A stretch of 56,410 nt of DNA from Bacillota bacterium (GTDB lineage: Bacteria > Bacillota > UBA4882 > UBA8346): contig JAKPCT010000273.1 of assembly GCA_029553165.1 (NCBI GenBank), positions 1-56,410 of the forward strand, given 5' to 3'. The notes beneath the pieces were generated by a model that did not search any database, had not been told where the DNA came from, and worked only from the letters and a program-made list of their open reading frames with translations. This document shows positions 50,680 to 56,410 of this stretch, piece by piece; positions within the stretch are counted from its first letter, which is position 1, and every line of letters starts with the position of its first letter. The position numbers and the translations under genes are program-made.

Positions 50680-51633
50680 ATGAACAGTAACATGAAAAAG
50701 GTTGAGACCAGTTATGATCGACTGATGCAGATGCTGGCAACGGCAGTTGGCCCGGAGATCGGGAGATTGTTGGAAGACCCAAAAGTGGTAGAGTTGATGT
50801 TAAATCCCGATGGTAAGCTGTGGGTTGAAAAGTTGGGGGAGGGTCGTTCCGATACTAACATGACAATCTCACCGGCCAATGCGGAACGGGTTATTTACCT
50901 GATTGCCAGTTCGACCGGAGCAGTCTGCAATGCTGATAACCCCATCTTGAGCGCTGAATTTCCGGGGAGTGGCAATCGGTTTCAGGGATTATTGCCACCG
51001 GTAGTAACTGCGCCCGTGTTTACCATTCGAAAGAAGGCACTGATGGTTTTCACGCTGGACAATTATGTTGAGCAGCAGATTATGACTCCGGAACAACGCC
51101 AGTCAATAATTGATGCAGTTCACCAAAAGAAGAATATTTTGATTGTCGGTGGTACCGGGTCGGGTAAAACTACCTTGGCCAATGCGGTTTTAAATGAGAT
51201 TGCGCAGGTCGGTGACCGGATCATCATTATTGAGGATACGTTGGAGTTGCAGTGTACCGCGCCGGATACCGTCTTTTTACGGTCCCGGGAGCATGTTTCG
51301 ATGAATGACTTACTTAAAGCAACCATGCGGCTCCGTCCGGACCGGATCGTGGTCGGTGAGGTGCGGGGAGCGGAAGCGTTGACACTGCTTAAAGCTTGGA
51401 ATACCGGACATCCCGGAGGTTGTGCGACGGTCCATGCTAACAGCGCCAGAGGGGGATTGACCCGGTTGGAGCAGTTGATCCAGGAAGCGATCCCGACACC
51501 ACAGAAGGAATTGATTGCGGAGGCGGTCAATCTGATTATCTATATTGAACGCTATCAGCATGGAAGAAGGATTAGAGAGGTTGTAGCGGTGGATGGGATC
51601 GAAGACGGCAACTATCTCCTCCGTCCTGTCTAA
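50680..51633 (+). CDS. trbB: T4SS ATPase TrbB/VirB11
   Basis: A 317-aa hexameric traffic ATPase when started at ATG 50680 (GGAAGG at 50665-50670; an in-frame GTG lies at 50656). Motifs: Walker A GGTGSGKTTLAN, Asp box IIIIEDTLELQC, Walker B region RPDRIVVGEVRG and His box GHPGGCATVHANS. VirB11 switches the machine between pilus assembly and secretion. It is the only VirB11 in the window, so copy 1 may depend on it. Length is normal for TrbB. Confidence 0.95.
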   Translation: MNSNMKKVETSYDRLMQMLATAVGPEIGRLLEDPKVVELMLNPDGKLWVEKLGEGRSDTNMTISPANAERVIYLIASSTGAVCNADNPILSAEFPGSGNRFQGLLPPVVTAPVFTIRKKALMVFTLDNYVEQQIMTPEQRQSIIDAVHQKKNILIVGGTGSGKTTLANAVLNEIAQVGDRIIIIEDTLELQCTAPDTVFLRSREHVSMNDLLKATMRLRPDRIVVGEVRGAEALTLLKAWNTGHPGGCATVHANSARGGLTRLEQLIQEAIPTPQKELIAEAVNLIIYIERYQHGRRIREVVAVDGIEDGNYLLRPV

Positions 51634-51761
51634 GGATTAAGCAGTACAGCGACTAAATTGAAGACTAATCCATGTTATTAAATGTTTGGAGGTTATGGAG
51701 TAACCATTACATCCATAAATTACAATATTTAAAAAAAGAATCAAAAAAGGAGAGATTTAGC

Positions 51762-52091
51762 ATGCAAAAAATCAGAGTTTTCTCAAAGGTAATGGCTGTA
51801 GGGATGTTGTTGGTTGGTCTGATGTTAGTATTGTCAACGGTTACGTTGGCAGCAGGATCGGACATGCCTTGGGAAGGTCCATTGGAGAAGATCTTAAATT
51901 CATTTAGTGGTCCGGTGGCCAAGATTATTGGAACTTTGGCGATTATTTCAACCGGTTTAGGACTGGCATTTGGTGAAGGCGGCGGCGGACTGCGTAAGGG
52001 ATTGCAGATTGTTTTTGGTCTTTCAATCGCATTCACTGCAAGTAGCTTTTTCTTAAACTTCTTTGGATTTTCAGCTGGTCTTCCGTTTTAA
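51762..52091 (+). CDS. trbC: T4SS pilin TrbC/VirB2, copy 2
   Basis: A 109-aa pilin precursor from ATG 51762 (AAGGAGAG upstream); an in-frame upstream ATG at 51672 lacks a binding site. The signal peptide ends near TLAAG, and the mature part starts with PWEGPLEKILNSFSGPVAK and has two hydrophobic helices around FGEGGGG, the TrbC hallmark. It is probably cyclised by a TraF-type peptidase; the only such gene seen is in copy 1 (30374). Confidence 0.9.
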   Translation: MQKIRVFSKVMAVGMLLVGLMLVLSTVTLAAGSDMPWEGPLEKILNSFSGPVAKIIGTLAIISTGLGLAFGEGGGGLRKGLQIVFGLSIAFTASSFFLNFFGFSAGLPF

Positions 52092-52116
52092 GACAAATTG
52101 ATGTGAAAAGACGTGT

Positions 52117-52144
52117 GCCGCGGTGGCGTTTCAGCCACAGCGGC
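52117..52144 (+). repeat. Intercistronic stem-loop after pilin copy 2
   Basis: GCCGC-G-GTGGC (52117-52127) pairs with GCCAC-A-GCGGC (52134-52144) around the loop GTTTCA, with one mismatch. No T-run follows. Such hairpins after pilin genes can raise the stability of the pilin message relative to downstream genes; that role is inferred. The equivalent gap in copy 1 has no hairpin. Confidence 0.55.
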
Positions 52145-52194
52145 GCGAAATCTGATTACATTCAAACAAGCTAAAGTTATAAGGAGATCTTACA

Positions 52195-52449
52195 ATGTCA
52201 GATGGTTATGAGATTCCGGTCCATCGGTCGTTGACCGAACAGATCTTAATGGGTGGAGTACCACGGGCGATTGGAATCATCAACGGGACGCTGGCAGCGG
52301 CGTTAGGATTGGGATTACAATCGTGGCTGGCACTACCGATCTGTCTGGTGATCCATATTTTAGCAGTTATTGCAACAAAACGTGATGCACAGTTTTTTGA
52401 CTGTTTTAAAAGGCATATTCACCAAAAGAGATATTATTCAAGTTATTGA
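52195..52449 (+). CDS. trbD: T4SS protein TrbD/VirB3, copy 2
   Basis: An 84-aa inner-membrane protein with AAGGAG before the ATG. It begins YEIPVHRSLTEQILMGGVPR after three residues and ends with RDAQFFDCFKRHIHQK, both matching copy 1 (24981). Hydrophobic residues at about 25-60 form the membrane part. trbE follows after 23 bases. Confidence 0.92.
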   Translation: MSDGYEIPVHRSLTEQILMGGVPRAIGIINGTLAAALGLGLQSWLALPICLVIHILAVIATKRDAQFFDCFKRHIHQKRYYSSY

Positions 52450-52472
52450 TATTAAGGAGTGCAATAGTAGAG

Positions 52473-54911
52473 ATGTTTAATTTGAAAGAGTTTCGGAGTA
52501 AACCGGATCGCCTGTCTGATTTTCTGCCATGGGCTGCTTTAGTAGCTCCAGGGGTAATCCTGAATAAAGATGGTTCGTTTCAAAAGACTTTCCGGTTTCG
52601 GGGACCTGATTTGGACAGTGCGACTCGGGGTGAATTAATCACTATTACCGCTCAGATTAATAATATTTTGAAACGTCTTTCAGGTGGATGGGCGATCTAT
52701 GCTGAGGCGCAACGGGTAACCAGTCAAAAATATCCTGACTCAAAATTTCCGGATTTAATTACGGCAATGATTGATGAAGAACGGAAGGGTTTTTTTGCTT
52801 CGGGCAATCATTATGAGAACAACTATTACTTTACCCTCTTTTATTTGCCGCCGCAGGAAACGAACAATCGTTTTGAAAAGTTTATCATTGAAAGAGATAT
52901 GGAACGCGAACGGCAAGCCTATAGCGCTCATTTAAAAACATTTCTTACTGAAGTTGATCGGATTTATACCCTGTTTCGGGAGTTGATGGCGGAAGCGGAG
53001 CCGCTTGATGATGAAGAGACTTTGACTTACTTGCACAGTTGTATATCACTGGGGCGGCATCGGGTTAAAGTGCCGGAGATTCCGATGTATCTGGATGCAA
53101 TATTAGCTGATACACCGCTGATTGGTGGGTTGGAACCACGGCTAGGCAATCATCATTTGCGGGTGATCACGGTAATGGGTTTCCCGGGGACCACGATTCC
53201 GGGGATCTTAGACCAGTTAAACCGGTTAAATTTTGAATACCGTTGGGTAACAAGATTCTTACCACTTGATAAGATTGATGCGTTAGCCGAGATCAACCGT
53301 TACCGTAAACAATGGTTTGCCAAACGTAAAGGAGTTATGACGTTGATCCGGGAGACGGTCTCCCAGACCGAGAGCGCGATGGTTGACAGTGATGCGCTTA
53401 ATAAAAGTCTTGATTCCGATGCTGCAGCCCAGGAGTTAGGAGACGATGCCGTCAGTTATGGTTACTTCACGGCAGTAGTAGTGGTTTCGGACCCGGACGC
53501 AAATATAGTGGAGAAGAAGGTCCGGGCAGTTGAGAAGAGCATTAACAGTCTCGGTTTTAACGTTGTAAATGAAACTTTAAATGCAGTTGATGCCTGGTTT
53601 GGCAGTTTGCCGGGACTCTGCCGCGCCAATGTACGGCGGCCATTATTCAGTTCGTTAAACTTAGCCCATGTCTTTCCGCTGTCAGCGATCTGGGCTGGGC
53701 CAAAGTTAAATAAACATCTGAACGGACCAGTACTAATGCATGTTCAAACACCTGATGCCACTCCGTTCCGGTTGAGCTTACATGTTGGAGACGTTGGTCA
53801 TACGATGATCGTTGGACCAACCGGTGCCGGTAAATCAGTCTTGCTGTCAACATTGGCCTCACAGTTTCGCCGTTATCCGGATGCCCAGGTTTATTTCTTT
53901 GACAAAGGCGGTTCCTGCCGGGCCTTAACGGCCGGAGTCGGCGGCGACTTTTATGATTTGGCGGATGAATCGGAAGGAACGCTCTCATTCCAGCCGTTGG
54001 CGGCGATTGATGAAGAGAATGAACGGTCCTGGGCAGCGGAATGGGTCTATGATTTATTACGGGGTGAGAATATTGAGATCACTCCGGATATTAAAAAGCT
54101 GGTCTGGACAGCGCTTTCGTCGTTGGCGACCTCGCCGCGGGACCAGCGGACGATCACCGGTTTGACGCTGTTACTCCAGGATAATACTTTGCGGCAGGCG
54201 TTGGAGCCGTTTACGTTGAATGGCGCATTTGGTAAGCTGTTTGACGCCACGGAAGATAATCTTGATTATGGCAGTTGGCAGTGTTTTGAGATGGAGAAGT
54301 TGATGAATACTCCGGCAGCCGTACCGCCGACTTTGAGTTATCTCTTCCACAAATTAGAGCAGCGGTTTACCGGGAAACCAACGATGCTGGTGCTGGATGA
54401 ATGCTGGTTGTTCCTGGATAATCCGGTGTTTGCGGCGAAGATCAGGGAGTGGCTTAAGGTCTTAAGAAAAGCGAATGTTTCAGTAGTATTTGCAACGCAA
54501 TCATTGCGCGACGTTGAGGCAAGCCCGATTGCACCGGCGATCTCAGAGTCGTGTCTGACCAAGATTTATTTGCCAAATTCCAATGCCCGGGATGAACAGA
54601 CTTCAAAGACTTATTATAACTTTGGATTGAACAGCCGGGAGATCGAGATTATCTCGATGGCTACCGCCAAACGGCAATATTATTATAAGAGTGTTTACGG
54701 GTCGCGGTTGTTTGAGTTGGCGTTGGGTCCGGTAGCGTTGGCATATTGCGCGGCGAGCTCGAAGGAGGACCAGAGGATGGTAAGGCAGTTGCTGGCGGAG
54801 GTTGGACGCGAGCGGTTTAATGAGGAGTGGCTCAAGTATAAGAAGTTGACCCATGAGGCAAATGTCTACCGGGAGTTGCAGGAGAGCTTGGCAAGGGGCG
54901 AAGGAGAATGA
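52473..54911 (+). CDS. trbE: T4SS ATPase TrbE/VirB4, copy 2
   Basis: An 812-aa ATPase from ATG 52473, the position equivalent to the copy 1 start (MFNLKEFRSKPDRL versus MLNLREYRKRPDRL); an in-frame TTG at 52446 extends it into trbD. Walker A GPTGAGKSVLL, Walker B MLVLDECWLF and VFATQS are intact. It resembles copy 1 along its whole length but is visibly richer in G and C, particularly in the last third. The extra C-terminal residues end in GEGE. Confidence 0.95.
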   Translation: MFNLKEFRSKPDRLSDFLPWAALVAPGVILNKDGSFQKTFRFRGPDLDSATRGELITITAQINNILKRLSGGWAIYAEAQRVTSQKYPDSKFPDLITAMIDEERKGFFASGNHYENNYYFTLFYLPPQETNNRFEKFIIERDMERERQAYSAHLKTFLTEVDRIYTLFRELMAEAEPLDDEETLTYLHSCISLGRHRVKVPEIPMYLDAILADTPLIGGLEPRLGNHHLRVITVMGFPGTTIPGILDQLNRLNFEYRWVTRFLPLDKIDALAEINRYRKQWFAKRKGVMTLIRETVSQTESAMVDSDALNKSLDSDAAAQELGDDAVSYGYFTAVVVVSDPDANIVEKKVRAVEKSINSLGFNVVNETLNAVDAWFGSLPGLCRANVRRPLFSSLNLAHVFPLSAIWAGPKLNKHLNGPVLMHVQTPDATPFRLSLHVGDVGHTMIVGPTGAGKSVLLSTLASQFRRYPDAQVYFFDKGGSCRALTAGVGGDFYDLADESEGTLSFQPLAAIDEENERSWAAEWVYDLLRGENIEITPDIKKLVWTALSSLATSPRDQRTITGLTLLLQDNTLRQALEPFTLNGAFGKLFDATEDNLDYGSWQCFEMEKLMNTPAAVPPTLSYLFHKLEQRFTGKPTMLVLDECWLFLDNPVFAAKIREWLKVLRKANVSVVFATQSLRDVEASPIAPAISESCLTKIYLPNSNARDEQTSKTYYNFGLNSREIEIISMATAKRQYYYKSVYGSRLFELALGPVALAYCAASSKEDQRMVRQLLAEVGRERFNEEWLKYKKLTHEANVYRELQESLARGEGE

Positions 54912-54918
54912 TCCGGTA

Positions 54919-54946
54919 GGACTTGCACCAATGAATGCAAGTCCTG
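54919..54946 (+). repeat. Perfect 10-bp hairpin between trbE and trbJ
   Basis: AGGACTTGCA (54919-54928) and TGCAAGTCCT (54937-54946) flank an 8-base loop. There is no following T-run, so termination is doubtful; attenuation or mRNA processing is possible. Confidence 0.55.
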
Positions 54947-55026
54947 AAGGGCTTGTGGACCACAGTATGGTGTTACTGTTGGTCATGAGATTTGGCTTTG
55001 ATTTTAAAAAGGTTTTATTCTGAATT

Positions 55027-55847
55027 CTGACTTCCGGATACCGGATTCGTAATCTTGGATAGAAAGGAGGTGACGGGACTGCGACAGAGACGTCTAATAG
55101 CATCCTTTTTGGTCCTGGTCTTCATTACATCAGTATTTGCGCCCTTAATGCCGAAGGCTGAAGCAAAAGTGTATTTGGTTATTGACTGGGATAATCTTTT
55201 AAAAGCAAAGGCAATATTAAACCAATTAAAAGCACAATTAGAAGCTTTGGAAAAAATGAAACAACATTTAGAAAAAATAGGTTTGGGTTTCTTTAATAAC
55301 AGTAAAAAATACATACTTGACGCAATTAGTAAATTGACTGATCTGCGTAACAAAGCTAAAGGCTTAAGTTATGACATCAATAAGACCGAAGAGGTCTGGA
55401 AAAAGACCTATAAACAACAGGAAGATTTTATGAAGATGTCGGGGGCCGAATACGCCGAGTTTCTGAAGAATCTGGACCAACGGACCAGTGATGCACTTTT
55501 TGACGCTATGAAGGCACAGAGTCTGATCAGTGAACTGGATGGGGATAAGGACGAATTAGAGAAATTGATGCAGAAATCTTACGATTCAGTCGGAACCTTA
55601 CAAGCATTACAGGTTGGCAATCAGATCCAGGCACTCCAGATGAACCAGTTACTCCGGATGCAGACGATAATGGCGATGAGTTATCGTGCGCAGACGATGT
55701 ATTATCAGTGGGAGATGCAGGAGAAGATGAGTCAACGGATATACGCTGAGAAGAATCAGATTCAACTGGGCGATCCGACTCAAAATGTTAGTTCGATGGG
55801 ATTTCCTAGTTTTTAAAAATTAATTTGAATTCGGAGCCGGAAGTCAG
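55027..55847. repeat. 11-bp inverted repeats flanking trbJ
   Basis: CTGACTTCCGG at 55027-55037 recurs as its exact complement CCGGAAGTCAG at 55837-55847, with GAATTC beside both. They enclose the first trbJ gene exactly. A related 11-mer pair occurs at 15037-15047 and 15109-15119, so this is probably a dispersed intergenic element. Confidence 0.55.
55055..55816 (+). CDS. trbJ: T4SS protein TrbJ/VirB5-like, first copy
   Basis: A 253-aa exported protein. The start is uncertain: TTG 55055 lies ahead of the binding site AAAGGAGG (55063-55070), while CTG 55079 is correctly spaced but is a rare start. The signal peptide (LIASFLVLVFITSVFAPLMPKAEA region) is followed by helical, coiled-coil sequence, with QRTSDALFDAMKAQ near residue 150 and a Gln/Met-rich end, all typical of TrbJ. 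VirB5-like proteins sit at the pilus tip. A tandem paralogue follows. Flanking inverted repeats are present. Confidence 0.85.
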   Translation: MDRKEVTGLRQRRLIASFLVLVFITSVFAPLMPKAEAKVYLVIDWDNLLKAKAILNQLKAQLEALEKMKQHLEKIGLGFFNNSKKYILDAISKLTDLRNKAKGLSYDINKTEEVWKKTYKQQEDFMKMSGAEYAEFLKNLDQRTSDALFDAMKAQSLISELDGDKDELEKLMQKSYDSVGTLQALQVGNQIQALQMNQLLRMQTIMAMSYRAQTMYYQWEMQEKMSQRIYAEKNQIQLGDPTQNVSSMGFPSF

Positions 55848-55888
55848 GATTTAGAATGAAATTTACGAACCTTCTGTGAGGGAAAAAG

Positions 55889-56410
55889 ATGATGAGCAAG
55901 AGAATGAGGCCAATTGTTTTTTTGACGATCTGTTTTCTTTTAATGATGACAGTTGGGCCGTTTACCCCGACAACCGAAGCTTGGTTTAGGAAATTTAAAG
56001 GCGGACCGATATTTGATATTTTAAAGATCTGGGAAGTGATCGAGCAGCTTGAGAGAGCAAAAGCAATAGTTAAACGTGTCGAAGACGACCTTAAACATTT
56101 GGAGAAGATGGATCTGACGACGGCAGAACTGACAAGGGAATATATCAGACAGCAATATGAACGTCTAATTATGGTGCGGAATACGGTCCGTGGCTTGACT
56201 TTCACTTATACTCAGTTACAGAAAGAGTGGGATAAGACGTTTAAGGACTTTGCGGAGTTTAATGACGGGATCAAGGCGGTTGACTACGCAAAGTATTTGG
56301 AGGATTTGGACCAGAAGACCAGTAATGCGCTGTATGATGCGATGCGGGCCCAGGGATTGATTGTGTATCAGGATAAGGACAGAATAAGGATTGAAGGGTT
56401 GATGGATGCT
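55889..56410 (+). CDS. trbJ: T4SS protein TrbJ/VirB5-like, second copy (cut off by window end)
   Basis: An open frame from ATG 55889 (a second ATG at 55892) runs off the window after 174 codons. It has a signal peptide (PIVFLTICFLLMMTVGPF, cleaved near TTEA), long helices, and QKTSNALYDAMRAQGL near residue 150 that matches QRTSDALFDAMKAQSL in the first copy. It is therefore a tandem paralogue of trbJ. The GAGGG at 55879-55883 serves as ribosome binding site. Confidence 0.82.
   Translation, partial: MMSKRMRPIVFLTICFLLMMTVGPFTPTTEAWFRKFKGGPIFDILKIWEVIEQLERAKAIVKRVEDDLKHLEKMDLTTAELTREYIRQQYERLIMVRNTVRGLTFTYTQLQKEWDKTFKDFAEFNDGIKAVDYAKYLEDLDQKTSNALYDAMRAQGLIVYQDKDRIRIEGLMDA

Noticed and set aside
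54919-54946. Terminator between trbE and trbJ
   Set aside because: The hairpin is perfect but has no T-run, and trbJ follows on the same strand, so termination is unlikely.
21447-56410. Integrative conjugative element
   Set aside because: Trb genes and a coupling protein are present, but I found no relaxase, integrase, att repeat or tRNA boundary in the window, so conjugation is not supported from this sequence alone.

Overview
The window reads as a chromosomal segment of a low-to-moderate GC, anaerobic, Firmicutes-like bacterium. The evidence is the strong GGAGG ribosome binding sites, a preQ1-I riboswitch of the Thermoanaerobacter type, a potABCD operon, an [FeFe]-hydrogenase-related sensor and a YchF/Udk/Ung core set. 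The type IV secretion (T4SS) genes include VirB9/TrbG and VirB10/TrbI, which in known systems build an outer-membrane core complex. I therefore infer a diderm Firmicute (Negativicutes-, Halanaerobia- or Limnochordia-like). No taxonomic marker gene is complete here, so this is inference.

Region 1 (1-21.4 kb) is mostly ordinary chromosome. It begins with a gene-poor, repeat-bearing stretch holding hairpins, a diverged dispersed repeat, a possible 23S 3'-end remnant, a DUF4375 gene and an 85-aa gene fragment. Then come ychF, a membrane protein, a ferredoxin-type protein, ung, a Crp/Fnr regulator and a TM1266-like small protein. A three-gene cassette follows: sensor kinase, orphan sugar-binding protein, response regulator. 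Next are potABCD (minus strand), two tandem DUF155/RMD1 genes (minus), a preQ1-riboswitch-controlled queuosine pair (yhhQ-queF), udk (minus) and a [FeFe]-hydrogenase/MCP-domain fusion sensor (minus).

Region 2 (21.4-43.6 kb) appears to be one long plus-strand transcription unit. I see a good promoter at 21123 and no Rho-independent terminator until 43625. It encodes Trb-type T4SS copy 1 (trbF, G, I, C, D, E, two trbL, and a TraF-like peptidase, with no trbB or trbJ). About 10.6 kb of cargo follows, ending in the TraG/VirD4 coupling protein. The cargo is a set of long soluble coiled-coil proteins of two related kinds: (a) N-terminal HEXXH putative zinc-metallopeptidase domain plus coiled coil (three full copies and one truncated), and (b) pure coiled-coil proteins that share a C-terminal motif (four members, one frameshifted). 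A zinc-ribbon/helical protein sits among them. Their position between secretion-channel genes and the coupling protein makes them candidates for an undescribed T4SS substrate or accessory system.

Region 3 (43.9-47.6 kb) is a regulatory island: a GNAT acetyltransferase, a histidine-kinase fragment, and two [response regulator - XRE regulator] pairs, with terminators after both response regulators.

Region 4 (47.7 kb to the end) is Trb T4SS copy 2 (trbF, G, I, B, C, D, E, J and a second, cut-off trbJ). It supplies the VirB11 ATPase and VirB5-like proteins that copy 1 lacks. No relaxase, integrase, transposase, CRISPR array or tRNA gene was recognised in the window, so conjugation cannot be assumed.
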